From the NCBI GenBank assembly GCA_938030595.1, contig CALHIB010000002.1:1-40377 (forward strand): a stretch of 40,377 nucleotides of DNA, given 5' to 3'. The DNA comes from an uncultured Rhizobiaceae group bacterium. GTDB taxonomy: Bacteria; Pseudomonadota; Alphaproteobacteria; Rhizobiales; Rhizobiaceae. Below, piece by piece: positions 8,293 through 17,682 of this stretch (the stretch's first letter is position 1; every line of letters begins with the position of its first letter). The translations under genes and the position numbers were made by a program. Below the pieces are notes generated by a model. The model was not told the origin of the DNA, ran no database searches, and saw nothing but the letters and a program-made list of their open reading frames with translations.

Positions 8293-8705
8293 CCAAAAGT
8301 ATTGCCTACTTCACTGGGTGTTATTCGTATCAACCTAGACGTTTTTACTGCTGCATTACGATGTTTAACAGCGAGCTGATATTCTTCATCTTTAACCATT
8401 TCGATAAAAGCATCAGAATTTGGGTATTCTGCTATAAACGCTATATCCCAGCTTTCATCATAAGGCCCAATCAAGGTTAGGTCAAACTTGCCTGACCAAA
8501 CAATTCGCCCGCCTACCCTTTGGAATATTGGACCACTTTTGCGCCCGTAGGCCGCGTAAGCTTCCTGACCTGAAACCATGGTGCCATCATCATATGTAAC
8601 GATCTCATGTAATTTTACCAAATTGAGCATATGAATTGCAGTATCAGATTTATTCTCTGCAAAAGCCTTAAACGCTTCGCGCTCAGGATTGATGTATTTA
8701 GGCAT
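8289..8705 (-). CDS. DUF1330 domain protein
   Basis: 138 residues forming a small dimeric alpha/beta-barrel-like (ferredoxin-like) protein. Family features are HMLNLVKLHE near residue 25, GPIFQRVGGRIVWSG and a C-terminal IAFIAEYPNSDAFIEMVKDEEYQ. No enzymatic role is established for the family and I do not assign one. It begins 3 bp after the secreted protein gene, so it is the third gene of the RND operon. The second copy of that module (34520-37307) lacks a DUF1330 gene. Confidence 0.8.
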   Translation of the reverse strand: MPKYINPEREAFKAFAENKSDTAIHMLNLVKLHEIVTYDDGTMVSGQEAYAAYGRKSGPIFQRVGGRIVWSGKFDLTLIGPYDESWDIAFIAEYPNSDAFIEMVKDEEYQLAVKHRNAAVKTSRLIRITPSEVGNTFG

Positions 8706-8708
8706 TAA

Positions 8709-9236
8709 TTAGTTTCCAGTTGGAGTAAATTCCACATAACCAGTATCTTTATAATCACCTGCGGCATTGTCAAACTTTTGAAACGTCGAATTAAAACCAC
8801 CTGCTGGGTTACTGACAACAATTTGACGCATGCGACTTAAATTGCCCGTATCATTGTTCACAAAAGACGTAGATATTACGAGAGTTCCATTATCGTAATT
8901 GCTTGTTTCCTTTGTGACTTTAGAGTTCTTAAAAGGCGACAAGAAAGAACCAACAACCTGTCCATCAACAACAGAAAGCTTACCTTGAACCTCAGCCTTG
9001 CCTTGTGTCGTAGCGCAAACACCGACAATGCTAAGAATATTCTCTTCAGTACTAAAATTGTTATCAAGCTTACAACTGACACGTTCTTGTTGATTGCTAA
9101 GCTCCATTATCGCTTCACCACGACCTCGATACTCGCCATTCAATGTTTCAAGAAACTTAGCAGGTGTTTCTTCTGCATACGTGTTTCCACCAACAAGCGC
9201 GCTGGATAATGCAAATAATGCTATAATTTTTCTCAA
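8709..9236 (-). CDS. Secreted small protein, partner of MMPL/RND exporter, copy 1
   Basis: I choose the TTG at 9236 (175 aa), because translation from there gives a clean signal peptide (MRKIIALFALSSALVGG...TYA|EE); the track start at 9278 is a GTG inside the exporter gene. The mature part has GEYRGRG (34-40), C55 in VSCKL and C74 in GVCA, then alternating beta-type sequence with many Asn, Ser, Gly and Thr, consistent with a small beta-barrel. The same motif and spacing occur in the 36774-37307 protein, which also follows an exporter. The fold and role are not established; a lipocalin-like periplasmic carrier is my hypothesis. It lies 10 bp downstream of the RND gene. Confidence 0.7.
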   Translation of the reverse strand: MRKIIALFALSSALVGGNTYAEETPAKFLETLNGEYRGRGEAIMELSNQQERVSCKLDNNFSTEENILSIVGVCATTQGKAEVQGKLSVVDGQVVGSFLSPFKNSKVTKETSNYDNGTLVISTSFVNNDTGNLSRMRQIVVSNPAGGFNSTFQKFDNAAGDYKDTGYVEFTPTGN

Positions 9237-9246
9237 GGTAAAACTT

Positions 9247-11523
9247 TCATTCTTTTGTATTTTTGGTAGTAAAAACACGGCTTAGTGTCAGAATATTGGC
9301 AGGCAATATTGTAAGGTTCGTAAATAGGGCAATTACCAAAATTGCAATAATCAATGTTCCTATAATCGATAAAATCGGCAAAGCACTTGTTAATATGACC
9401 GCAGTAGATGCGCAGATAATCAAGGTACTTGCACCTAATGCTGGTGCCACTTCTAATATAGCGTCCCTTAACGCAGTCTGAACGTCCTTGCCTGTATTCT
9501 TTTCATTATTGTAAACATTGATTACATGCACTGCATTATCAATTGCGATACCAAATGCAAGCGTGAGAGCTACAACTTCTGTCACATTTATATTACCACC
9601 ACGCATGTAAATGATAAGCTCGGTCAATAAAATCGGGAATAGATTTGGTATCGCTGCAACAGCTGCAAAGAACATAGAACGCGTTGCAAGTCCGATCAGC
9701 AAAATACCAACCAAAACCGCGACCAACAAACTTGTACGAAGATCATTAATAATTGTCGTAAACTCCGTTGCCAGTAACACTGGAAACCCGGTAATAATGA
9801 TTTCATCAGCATAACCAAGCTTGCTTAAAGATTTTTCTATACGCTCGACCAAGACACTGGTTTCGGTGATTGATTGGCTTGATGGCGTTCTGAGAGAAAC
9901 GAGCATTCGGTTACCATCTTTGGAAATATATCCCTGCCGTGTAGTCTCAGGTGCTGTCTCCAGTTGAGAAGCAATCTTGGCAACAGTTTCATCTTCAAAA
10001 CTTTGCCATAAAGAATGAAGTGAAAATACTTTTGATGACTTGAAATCATCACTCAGAAGTTCTGTTACTTCGCCTAAGCGCTTTCTGTTAGTAGCCGAAG
10101 ACATTGCACCCTGCTCTACAACTGGAACAGAAAAGAAAATCAACGAACGTCCACCAAAAACTTCATTCGAAATTTTCTCAGCCTTAAGCGACTGGCTATC
10201 TGATGGGAGATAATCTGTAATACGGTAATCCGGCTGCAATGCTGCATGAACATAAAACAATGCAATAACGCTACCCAATGCAGCGAGACTTATCGCTAAA
10301 TGATTAGACTCATAAATTTTTTGCGAGAGACCACCAAAAGAAAACCCACCCTCTTTGTGTTGTTGTTGCTTGATTAATCCAACCTTCATAAGCCAAACAC
10401 CCAAGACCGGGACACCAACAATCACTGCCAAAAAGGCAAATATGACTAAAAATACACCAATCCATGCAAACTCAACTAAAGCCTCGCTAGAAGACAATGC
10501 AAAAGATGAAATAGCAAATGCTGTTGTTAGGGAAGTTAGTGCAGATGCAGGCCCAACTTTAAGAACCGCTTCCTTCAAATTAGCACGACGGCTATCAACG
10601 CCAGAACTCTCTGTCGAATTTAACTTGTTCCATCGATGATATAGCACAATCCCGTCTGCGTACGCCAAAACCAATGCTAGTGTAGGCAATATTGTGGTTA
10701 AATATGTTATTGGAATATTAAAAATACCAAACATACCAATTGACCAAATTGCCGTCAGCATTGGAGGAACAGCACATACAAAAGCAGCAATGATGCTCCT
10801 GAAGAACAACATCGCTATCAAAGCACCAAAAGCCAGTCCCATTAAAGTTAATCGAACTTGATCTTTGATTAGTGTATCAAGAATTGTAATGCCGATTGGT
10901 GTCAGGCCAGAATAATAAATCTCGAAGTCTTGAGGTGCATTTTCCTCTACGGATTTCTTTAAATTCGCAAACGCTTCAAAAGCTTTCTTGTCATTGCCTG
11001 CATTTATCCCCAAGTCCAATGCAACCAGCAATAACACACTATCTTGATCATCAGATATCAGGCTGGAAGCTTGAGGATAATCTCGAACCAAGCGCCCAAG
11101 CAAAGCCGTAGCCTCTGCATCATCTTTAATCTGGTTTGGAAAAAACTGCTTCAGCTCGCCCGTAATCGGATCAGGATCAGGGATAGAAAATAAAGACACC
11201 GCACTTGAAATGCCATCTGTAATAGCAAGCTCCAATTGCATAAAGCGTAAATCTTCAAGACCGGAAGCAGTGTTGATGCGTGGAGACTTGATAATAATAG
11301 CAACATCACGCGAAAAATTTCTGAAATCGCGTTTTTGTCGATCATAGTTTTTAAAGTTTTCCGATTGCTGCGGAACAACTGAAATCACATTACCGTTAAA
11401 CTTGACTGAAGGGATATATGAGGCAGCAACTACGGTAACAACAAGCAATACAATAGAGAATATCAATGGATATCTTAATGCAGCAACGCCAATGCGTTCC
11501 AGACCAAAGCCCAAACCTTTCAT
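9247..11523 (-). CDS. MMPL/RND family exporter, copy 1
   Basis: 758 residues from the ATG at 11523, preceded by AAAAGGGG; the track start 54 bp upstream has no such site. The layout is one TM near the N-terminus, a large periplasmic loop (about 40-220), five TMs, then a second identical half with TM7, a loop and five more TMs. Acidic residues expected in the proton path are present: LAYADGIVLY in TM4 and FGIAIDNAVH in TM10. It resembles the hydrophobe/amphiphile efflux-3 and hopanoid-type MMPL proteins that move lipids, but no hopanoid gene is nearby. It is a paralog of the 34520-36757 protein and heads an operon with a secreted protein and DUF1330. Confidence 0.88.
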   Translation of the reverse strand: MKGLGFGLERIGVAALRYPLIFSIVLLVVTVVAASYIPSVKFNGNVISVVPQQSENFKNYDRQKRDFRNFSRDVAIIIKSPRINTASGLEDLRFMQLELAITDGISSAVSLFSIPDPDPITGELKQFFPNQIKDDAEATALLGRLVRDYPQASSLISDDQDSVLLLVALDLGINAGNDKKAFEAFANLKKSVEENAPQDFEIYYSGLTPIGITILDTLIKDQVRLTLMGLAFGALIAMLFFRSIIAAFVCAVPPMLTAIWSIGMFGIFNIPITYLTTILPTLALVLAYADGIVLYHRWNKLNSTESSGVDSRRANLKEAVLKVGPASALTSLTTAFAISSFALSSSEALVEFAWIGVFLVIFAFLAVIVGVPVLGVWLMKVGLIKQQQHKEGGFSFGGLSQKIYESNHLAISLAALGSVIALFYVHAALQPDYRITDYLPSDSQSLKAEKISNEVFGGRSLIFFSVPVVEQGAMSSATNRKRLGEVTELLSDDFKSSKVFSLHSLWQSFEDETVAKIASQLETAPETTRQGYISKDGNRMLVSLRTPSSQSITETSVLVERIEKSLSKLGYADEIIITGFPVLLATEFTTIINDLRTSLLVAVLVGILLIGLATRSMFFAAVAAIPNLFPILLTELIIYMRGGNINVTEVVALTLAFGIAIDNAVHVINVYNNEKNTGKDVQTALRDAILEVAPALGASTLIICASTAVILTSALPILSIIGTLIIAILVIALFTNLTILPANILTLSRVFTTKNTKE

Positions 11524-11603
11524 GATATTGCCCCTTTTATTTTCTTTGTACATATCGAACAACGGCCAAAAAAGCAAAATTGTTGCAAAAGATTCGTTAT
11601 AGC

Positions 11604-11632
11604 CAATAGCGCAATATCATATAACAACTCAA
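11604..11632 (-). promoter_or_regulatory. Candidate promoter for RND copy 1 operon
   Basis: On the minus strand TTGAGT (11632-11627) and CTATTG (11609-11604) are 17 bp apart, about 80 bp before the RND start. This resembles the TTGAC-N17-CTATAT promoters of alphaproteobacteria and the rpsD candidate in this window. The match is moderate. Confidence 0.3.
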
Positions 11633-11740
11633 TTCTAGCAAAAAGTTGAACTTGGCAATCATAATAACACTTGTATGAATGGTGAAGATGGTGGAAATTC
11701 AAATAGAATCTAAGCCCCAAAATAAACATCTTTACGAGCA

Positions 11741-13171
11741 ATGGCTTACTCACCAAATATAATGACAAAAAGGCAAGCTTGTTTTATGTTTTATTCATCA
11801 AAAGTAAAAAGTTCCAAATATAAAAAGCATAGTCTTGCCAGGGCTTTGATACTTATCTTCTCTATTTTTGCCCTTGTCGTTAATCCATTTATTGCAACAG
11901 CTCAGGCTCAACGCGCATTGCCTCTTGTCAGAGATGCTGAAATTGAAGGCCTAATACAAGATTACACCGCACCAATTTTCAAAGCAGCGGGCCTCAGACG
12001 CAGTGGTGTTGAGGTATTTCTCCTAAATAGAAATGACTTTAATGCTTTCGTTACAGGAACAAGAATGTTCATCAACACAGGCGCAATCATGCAAGCTGAA
12101 ACACCAAATGAAATTATCGGTGTATTTGCACATGAAACCGGACACATCGTTGGCGGGCATCTGGTCAGATTAAGAGACCGCCTGGAAAAAGCACAAATTC
12201 TTTCTGTATTGGGCTTATTGGCTGGCGCAGGCGCAGCCGCTGCAGGTTCCGCACAAGGAGGAGCAGCAATTATTGCTGGCACACAAGGCGTTGGTCAAAG
12301 AAGTTTATTGGCTTACCAAAGAGAAGACGAGCTTGCAGCCGATCGTGCAGGTGTCTCACTCTTAAACAAATCAGGCCAATCCAGCCGCGGCATGATTAAA
12401 ACCTTTAAACGGTTAGGACAAAACCCATTGTTTAGTTCTGGCAGGCTAGACCCATACGCAATCAGTCACCCTGTTCCACGAGAGCGCATTGCACTTCTAT
12501 CAAATGTTGCGAAGAAAAGTCCTCACTACAATAAGAAAGATAGCGATAACCTTCAACTTAGACACAACTTGGCTCGTGCGAAAATAGCAGCTTATGCTGG
12601 TGGCGCAGGCTTAGTACGAAATATTTTCAGAAAGAACCTTAATGGCACCGCTGGAACCTACGGCATAGCAATTTCACACTTCTTGAATGGCGTTCCAAGA
12701 CGTGGACTTCCTATGATTGATAAGCTTATCAAGAAAATGCCGAACTATCCTTACTTCCATGAGATGAAAGGTGAAATGCTTTTACGATCCGGAAAAGCAT
12801 CTAAAGCTGCAGTATCTTTTAAGAAGGCCGTAGATCTGGACAAGCGCCAAAATGGGTTACTAAGAATACAGTTGGGTCACGCACTCCTTGAAACCAATAG
12901 TAAGAAAAACCTCGCAGCAGCTATCAAAACGCTTAAACAAGGCATCGGCCGTGATCCGTATTCATCAGCAGGATATGGATACCTTGCCAGAGCGTATGGT
13001 GCAAATGGCCAACGTAATTTAGCCTTAGCATCAACAGCCGAAGCGCGATTTTTACAAGGCAATCTTCGTGATGCAAAACAATTTGCGCTGCGCGCACAAC
13101 CAAACTTGAAAAAAGGCTCACCACAGTGGATAAGACTGCAAGATATTATTGAATATGGACCAGGAAAATGA
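11741..13171 (+). CDS. M48 family metalloprotease with TPR repeats (BepA-like)
   Basis: 476 residues. There is a signal peptide (LARALILIFSIFALVVNPFIATAQAQ, about 32-57), then an M48 zinc protease domain with HETGH (H131, E132, H135) and the third ligand region EDELAAD, then TPR repeats (about 290-450) such as PYFHEMKGEMLLRSGKASKAA. This is the architecture of periplasmic BepA/YfgC proteases, which act in outer-membrane protein quality control. The start is uncertain: ATGs at 11741, 11762 and 11786 all precede the signal peptide, and none has a strong ribosome site. It overlaps dsbA by 4 bp, which couples an envelope protease with a thiol oxidoreductase. Confidence 0.92.
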   Translation: MAYSPNIMTKRQACFMFYSSKVKSSKYKKHSLARALILIFSIFALVVNPFIATAQAQRALPLVRDAEIEGLIQDYTAPIFKAAGLRRSGVEVFLLNRNDFNAFVTGTRMFINTGAIMQAETPNEIIGVFAHETGHIVGGHLVRLRDRLEKAQILSVLGLLAGAGAAAAGSAQGGAAIIAGTQGVGQRSLLAYQREDELAADRAGVSLLNKSGQSSRGMIKTFKRLGQNPLFSSGRLDPYAISHPVPRERIALLSNVAKKSPHYNKKDSDNLQLRHNLARAKIAAYAGGAGLVRNIFRKNLNGTAGTYGIAISHFLNGVPRRGLPMIDKLIKKMPNYPYFHEMKGEMLLRSGKASKAAVSFKKAVDLDKRQNGLLRIQLGHALLETNSKKNLAAAIKTLKQGIGRDPYSSAGYGYLARAYGANGQRNLALASTAEARFLQGNLRDAKQFALRAQPNLKKGSPQWIRLQDIIEYGPGK

Positions 13172-13911
13172 TCAAAACTTTTAACCTCATGAAATTTGCC
13201 ACGATATTATTTCTTGCGGTATGCGTCACAACCCCATTGCAAGCCCAACAAACGCTGGACAAATCTGAAGTTGGAAAAATCATACGAGAGTATCTTCTGG
13301 AAAATCCAGAACTGATGCTTGAAGTACAGCAAGCACTTGAAAAAAAACAACAACAAGAACTTTCCGTAAATCAGAGCAAAATTATTTCTGAACAAAAAGC
13401 AGAAATTTTTTCGGCCCCCTATCAAATCGAAATCGGTGACCCCAATGCTTCGATCACTATCGTCGAGTTCTTTGATTACAATTGTGGTTTTTGCCAAAGG
13501 GCGCTAACGGATATGCAGACGCTTCTGCAATCAAATCAAAATATAAAGTTTGTTATGAAGGAATTCCCGGTATTGGGAGAAGCATCATTTGAAGCAAGTC
13601 GCGTGAGCATGGCGTTCTCCAAATTATTACCAGAAAAACATGCCGATTATCACACAAAACTATTAGCATCCGAGGGACAAAAAGACGGCAACAAGGCAAT
13701 GCAATTGGCAGTTGAAATGGGCGCAAGCCAAATCGAAATTATGGTTGAAATGGAAGACCCTAAAATTATCGAGACAATTCAGTCTACCTACAGAATAGCA
13801 AATGAACTTGGCATTACAGGAACACCTTCATACATTGTTGGATCTGAAGTAGTTTTTGGCGCAGTTGGACATGACCAACTGGCAAATAAAATCAAAAGCC
13901 TTCAAAACTAG
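13168..13911 (+). CDS. DsbA-family thiol:disulfide oxidoreductase, periplasmic
   Basis: 247 residues with an N-terminal signal peptide ending QAQ (about 27). A charged helical stretch follows (EVGKIIREYLLENPELMLEVQQALEKKQQQ), of the kind found in the alphaproteobacterial DsbA/ScsC-type proteins with an N-terminal oligomerisation region. The thioredoxin fold has the active site CGFC (C106, C109) after FFDYN and the cis-proline loop TGTPSYIVG. It probably oxidises or isomerises disulfides in exported proteins. It overlaps the M48 protease gene (ATGA). In many Rhizobiales aroQ lies between this gene and accB; it is missing here. Confidence 0.9.
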   Translation: MIKTFNLMKFATILFLAVCVTTPLQAQQTLDKSEVGKIIREYLLENPELMLEVQQALEKKQQQELSVNQSKIISEQKAEIFSAPYQIEIGDPNASITIVEFFDYNCGFCQRALTDMQTLLQSNQNIKFVMKEFPVLGEASFEASRVSMAFSKLLPEKHADYHTKLLASEGQKDGNKAMQLAVEMGASQIEIMVEMEDPKIIETIQSTYRIANELGITGTPSYIVGSEVVFGAVGHDQLANKIKSLQN

Positions 13912-14019
13912 TCACATCGCTATCCACAACCATAAGACGATGCTATCGAAGCCTTTTCACTATACGAATCTATGTGTATAAGCACTTGAGTAAAACATTT
14001 CCAACTTACGTTAAAGGGC

Positions 14020-14496
14020 ATGTCGAAGATCATGGCAGCTAAAAAAAATACTATCGATCAAGGCCTAATCAAGGACCTTGCAAATCTTTTAACTGAAACA
14101 GATCTTTCTGAGATTGAAGTTGAACAAGACGATTTTCGTGTTCGACTATCCAGACAATCATCTGTAGCGCCTGTGCAAGTGCATGCACCAGTAACTCAGG
14201 CAGCAGCCCCTGCACCACTTGCAGCTCCAGTAGAAGCAGCTGCGCCTGCTCCAGCTGCTGCATTGGGCAACGTCCCTTCACCAATGGTCGGAACGGCTTA
14301 TCTTGCCCCTGCCCCTGGCGCTGACCCATTTGTAAAAATTGGTGACAGTGTCAAAGAAGGTGAAACCGTAATCATTGTGGAAGCAATGAAAACAATGAAC
14401 CAAATTGCAGCGCCAAAAAGTGGCAAGATCACAGCTATATTGGTTGAAGATGGTCAGCCTGTCGAATTTGGCGAACAACTCCTGAACATTGAATAG
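14020..14496 (+). CDS. accB: Biotin carboxyl carrier protein of acetyl-CoA carboxylase
   Basis: 158 residues. The N-terminal helix region ([24 protein letters not shown]) is followed by an Ala/Pro-rich flexible linker (about 50-85) and the biotinyl domain with the biotinylation site EAMKTMN (K124) and the thumb region [13 protein letters not shown]. It delivers carboxybiotin in the first step of fatty-acid synthesis. Either the ATG at 14020 or at 14032 (MAAKKNT) could be the start; AAAGGG is too close to the first, and GAAG is close to the second. accC follows 11 bp downstream. Confidence 0.96.
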   Translation: MSKIMAAKKNTIDQGLIKDLANLLTETDLSEIEVEQDDFRVRLSRQSSVAPVQVHAPVTQAAAPAPLAAPVEAAAPAPAAALGNVPSPMVGTAYLAPAPGADPFVKIGDSVKEGETVIIVEAMKTMNQIAAPKSGKITAILVEDGQPVEFGEQLLNIE

Positions 14497-14507
14497 GAAA
14501 AGAGCCT

Positions 14508-15854
14508 ATGTTTAATAAGGTTCTCATTGCTAATCGAGGCGAAATTGCCTTGCGAATACTTCGCGCATGTAAGGAATTAGGTATACAAACTGTTGCTGTT
14601 CACTCAACAGCCGACGCAAATGCAATGCATGTAAAGCTTGCAGATGAAAGCGTTTGTATTGGCCCTCCTGCATCGCGTGATAGCTACCTAAACATCCACG
14701 AGATTATGGCGGCCTGTGAAATAACTGGTGCTGATGCAATTCACCCAGGTTATGGCTTCCTATCTGAAAATGCAAAATTTGCAGACGTTTTGGAAGCACA
14801 CAACATTACATTTATCGGCCCATCAGCCAACCATATTCGCGTAATGGGCGATAAAATTGAAGCCAAGAAAACAGCAAAAAATCTTGGCATTCCTGTTGTA
14901 CCTGGCTCTGATGGCGAAGTTCGTGAAAACGATGAAGCTATGCGTGTGGCAAGCGAAATTGGATACCCAGTTATTATTAAAGCTGCAGCAGGCGGCGGTG
15001 GCCGTGGTATGCGTGTAGTAAACAACGAAAAAGAAATGAAGCAAGCGCTTCAAACAACCAGAAGCGAAGCAGGTGCTGCTTTTGGCGATGATGCTGTTTA
15101 CATAGAAAAATTCCTAGGCAAGCCACGCCATATCGAAATTCAGGTTATGGGCGACGGTAAAGGTGGTGGTATTCATCTATGGGAGCGTGATTGTTCGCTC
15201 CAAAGACGCCACCAAAAGGTTTGGGAAGAAGCTGTATCCCCTGCTCTTGATGATGCTGCTCGTAAAAAAATTGGTGATATTTGTGCAAAAGCCATTCAGG
15301 GTCTTGGTTATTCAGGCGCAGGTACGATTGAGTTTTTATACGAAGATGGCGAATTCTACTTCATCGAAATGAATACGCGTCTTCAGGTAGAACATCCTGT
15401 AACCGAGATGATTACTCGTATTGACTTGGTGAATGAGCAATTGCGCGTTGCATCAGGGCAAGGCATGTCTGTGACACAAGACGATGTTCTTCTTACAGGT
15501 CATGCAATTGAATGTCGTATCAATGCTGAGCACCCCCGCACATTCGTACCATCACCGGGCGAGATCACGTATTACCATCCTCCAGGCGGCTTAGGTGTTC
15601 GTGTTGATTCAGGTGTCTATCAAGGATATAAAATCCCGCCTCATTATGACAGCTTGATTGGCAAGCTTATTGTTCATGCAAGAACACGTGAAGAATGCCT
15701 CATGCGCCTTAGAAGAGCGCTTGATGAATTTGTAATCGAAGGTGTTGAAACCACCCTCCCTCTTTTCCGTGATTTGGTCACTAACGATGACATGCAGACT
15801 GGCGATTACGATATTCACTGGTTAGAGAAATACTTGGCTGAACAAAACGTTTAG
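14508..15854 (+). CDS. accC: Acetyl-CoA carboxylase, biotin carboxylase subunit
   Basis: 448 residues, the normal length for the ATP-dependent enzyme that carboxylates biotin on AccB. N-terminal [17 protein letters not shown] and [10 protein letters not shown] mark the biotin-carboxylase N domain. The ATP-grasp domain has the glycine loop [10 protein letters not shown] and the metal-binding [16 protein letters not shown]. The C domain contains the AIECRINAE segment. The start is preceded by AGGAAAAGAG. It is cotranscribed with accB (11-bp gap) and very probably aat (11-bp gap). Confidence 0.97.
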   Translation: MFNKVLIANRGEIALRILRACKELGIQTVAVHSTADANAMHVKLADESVCIGPPASRDSYLNIHEIMAACEITGADAIHPGYGFLSENAKFADVLEAHNITFIGPSANHIRVMGDKIEAKKTAKNLGIPVVPGSDGEVRENDEAMRVASEIGYPVIIKAAAGGGGRGMRVVNNEKEMKQALQTTRSEAGAAFGDDAVYIEKFLGKPRHIEIQVMGDGKGGGIHLWERDCSLQRRHQKVWEEAVSPALDDAARKKIGDICAKAIQGLGYSGAGTIEFLYEDGEFYFIEMNTRLQVEHPVTEMITRIDLVNEQLRVASGQGMSVTQDDVLLTGHAIECRINAEHPRTFVPSPGEITYYHPPGGLGVRVDSGVYQGYKIPPHYDSLIGKLIVHARTREECLMRLRRALDEFVIEGVETTLPLFRDLVTNDDMQTGDYDIHWLEKYLAEQNV

Positions 15855-15865
15855 TAATTTACAAA

Positions 15866-16549
15866 ATGTCAGAAGAAGATGCACTTCTTGAAATAACACC
15901 GCAGGTACTCCTAAGAGCTTATGCCTGCGGTATATTTCCTATGGCAGAAACGGCACAAGATAACGAACTATTCTGGGTAGAACCAGACTTGCGTGGCATA
16001 TTACCGCTTGATCAATTTCATATCCCAAAGAGCCTTAAAAAGACCATGCGCAAAACCAATATGCGCGTGTTTATGGATAGAGACTTTGAAGGTGTTATAG
16101 AAGCCTGCTCACAAACCTCTGCAACACGCAAGGAAACATGGATCAATGCCAAAATTAAACAACTCTATTCTGAACTGCACGCAATGGGACACGCAAACAG
16201 CGTAGAGGTTTACGAAGGCGATGAACTGGTTGGCGGCTTGTACGGTGTTCGCTTGGGTCGTGCATTCTTTGGCGAAAGCATGTTTTCGCGAAAAACTGAC
16301 GCTTCCAAAATCGCTTTGGCGCACTTAGTCGCTCAAATGCAAAAAGCAGATTTTATCTTATTGGATACTCAATTTACAACTGCGCATCTGGAACGTTTTG
16401 GTGTCATAGAAATTCCGAAAAATGACTATCAATTTCTCTTGGAAGAAGCGCTCATTGGCGAAAGTGTGTTTGAATTAAAGAACTATCAATTGGACTCAGG
16501 CGGAGCAATGTCTGATTCTTGCTTACAATCATTGAGCCAAATATCGTAA
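15866..16549 (+). CDS. aat: Leucyl/phenylalanyl-tRNA-protein transferase
   Basis: 227 residues. The enzyme adds Leu or Phe to N-terminal Lys or Arg of proteins and so feeds the ClpS/ClpAP N-degron pathway. Family motifs are [34 protein letters not shown]-like ([32 protein letters not shown]) and [15 protein letters not shown]. It follows accC by 11 bp, an order common in alphaproteobacteria. The last 64 bp overlap the end of the convergent DUF2155 gene. Confidence 0.96.
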   Translation: MSEEDALLEITPQVLLRAYACGIFPMAETAQDNELFWVEPDLRGILPLDQFHIPKSLKKTMRKTNMRVFMDRDFEGVIEACSQTSATRKETWINAKIKQLYSELHAMGHANSVEVYEGDELVGGLYGVRLGRAFFGESMFSRKTDASKIALAHLVAQMQKADFILLDTQFTTAHLERFGVIEIPKNDYQFLLEEALIGESVFELKNYQLDSGGAMSDSCLQSLSQIS

Positions 16550-16917
16550 ATAGAGTGCTCGACTGCATTCAATCCAGGACTGTCGGCGAACATCCAACCT
16601 GTGAAAATACGGCGAATTTTTCTATCGAGCGTAATCTCATCTACTTCAAGAAAGCTGGTGGTCTTTGGCGTTTCCGTGATTGGTCTTGAATAGCAAACAC
16701 GAGGAGTTACCTGAAGCGCACCGAATTGAACAGTTTCACCAATATAAACATCAAACTTGATAATACGACCTGTAATTTTATCAATGCCAGAGAATTCAGC
16801 TACCGCATTTTCTATGCGAGTGCCTTCTTCTTGTGCGTCAACGCTGATTGATGGAGAAAACATTGCCATGACTACAAAAAACGACAAAGCAGATGCTTTT
16901 AAAAAATTAAACTTCAT
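16486..16917 (-). CDS. DUF2155 secreted protein
   Basis: 143 residues from the ATG at 16917; a TTG 18 bp upstream is the alternative and neither has a clear ribosome site. A signal peptide ([27 protein letters not shown]) precedes the DUF2155 domain with [38 protein letters not shown], a threonine-rich stretch, and [28 protein letters not shown]. The two cysteines (in PRVCYS and LNDCK) may form a disulfide. The role is unknown, but the gene stays next to aat in many alphaproteobacteria. Its 3' end overlaps aat by 64 bp. Confidence 0.88.
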   Translation of the reverse strand: MKFNFLKASALSFFVVMAMFSPSISVDAQEEGTRIENAVAEFSGIDKITGRIIKFDVYIGETVQFGALQVTPRVCYSRPITETPKTTSFLEVDEITLDRKIRRIFTGWMFADSPGLNAVEHSIYDIWLNDCKQESDIAPPESN

Positions 16918-17058
16918 AAAAAGAGCCGCACACAAATAATTTTAATATATACAGCCAATAGCACGGGATTCGGGCATAGAAAAGACGTGTCGTTTGATGA
17001 GCAGTTTTTATTTGCAAATAACCGTATAAGAAAACAAAAAAAGCCCAAGAAAGAGCAC

Positions 17059-17682
17059 ATGAAATTCAAAAAATCCGATACCGATTCAATGCTGGAGTTA
17101 TTACGCTGGCGTCGAGATGTGCGGCATTTCAAATCAGATCCCTTACCGGATGATGTAATCAGCAACTTGATGCAGGCTATTTCACTTGCCCCTTCTGTAG
17201 GCAATAGCAGGCCTTGGCGGATTGTTCAAATTAAGTCAGAAACAATCAAGGAAAAAATCATTGCAAATCATGGTGAAGCGAACGCCAAGGCATCCCAAAA
17301 ATATCGGGATGAAGAGCGTGATGAATATCAATCTTTAAAGCTAGCAGGTCTACGAGAAGCACCTCTACAGCTTGCAATTTTTACAGACCTGGACCCAACT
17401 GCTGGTCGTGGACTTGGTCGACAGACAATGCCGGAGACCCTCACCTACTCTACAGTAATTGCCGTTCACCAACTTTGGTTGATAGCCAGAACCATGAATA
17501 TAGGCGTTGGATGGGTTTCAATTCTCAACGCCGAAAGTTTAAACGCTACGCTAGAAATTGACCCGAGCTGGAAACTGACAGCTTACTTATGCATTGGTTA
17601 TCCAGCTTACGATGATGATACACCAGAGCTACACAGAACGGGTTGGCAGGAAAATACTTCCAAAGAATGGTTGGAGAAATAA
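17059..17682 (+). CDS. bluB: 5,6-dimethylbenzimidazole synthase
   Basis: BluB breaks up reduced FMN with oxygen to make the lower ligand of vitamin B12. I use the ATG at 17059 (207 aa), preceded by AAAGAG; the track GTG at 16987 would add a basic 24-residue tail. The features separating BluB from ordinary nitroreductases are seen: RWRRDVRHFKSDPLP, LAPSVGNSRPWRIV, YQSLKLAGLREAPLQLAIF, GLGRQTMPETLTYSTVIAVHQLWLIARTMNIGVGWVSIL, and the C-terminal ELHRTGWQ. No other cobalamin gene is in the window. It sits between DUF2155 and the NDUFA12-like gene, which are adjacent in many relatives. Confidence 0.85.
   Translation: MKFKKSDTDSMLELLRWRRDVRHFKSDPLPDDVISNLMQAISLAPSVGNSRPWRIVQIKSETIKEKIIANHGEANAKASQKYRDEERDEYQSLKLAGLREAPLQLAIFTDLDPTAGRGLGRQTMPETLTYSTVIAVHQLWLIARTMNIGVGWVSILNAESLNATLEIDPSWKLTAYLCIGYPAYDDDTPELHRTGWQENTSKEWLEK

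Noticed and set aside
9094-9285. Plus-strand ORF opposite the secreted protein copy 1
   Set aside because: It runs antisense to a gene with a clear signal peptide and a homolog, and has no family features.
11741-11800. Separate small gene before the M48 signal peptide
   Set aside because: The codons are in frame with the protease and simply reflect an uncertain start.
14069-14329. 86-aa minus ORF, Gln/Leu-rich
   Set aside because: Shadow of the Ala/Pro linker codons of accB.
16918-17058. Possible cobalamin riboswitch upstream of bluB
   Set aside because: The gap is too short for a full riboswitch and I find no B12-box-like core.
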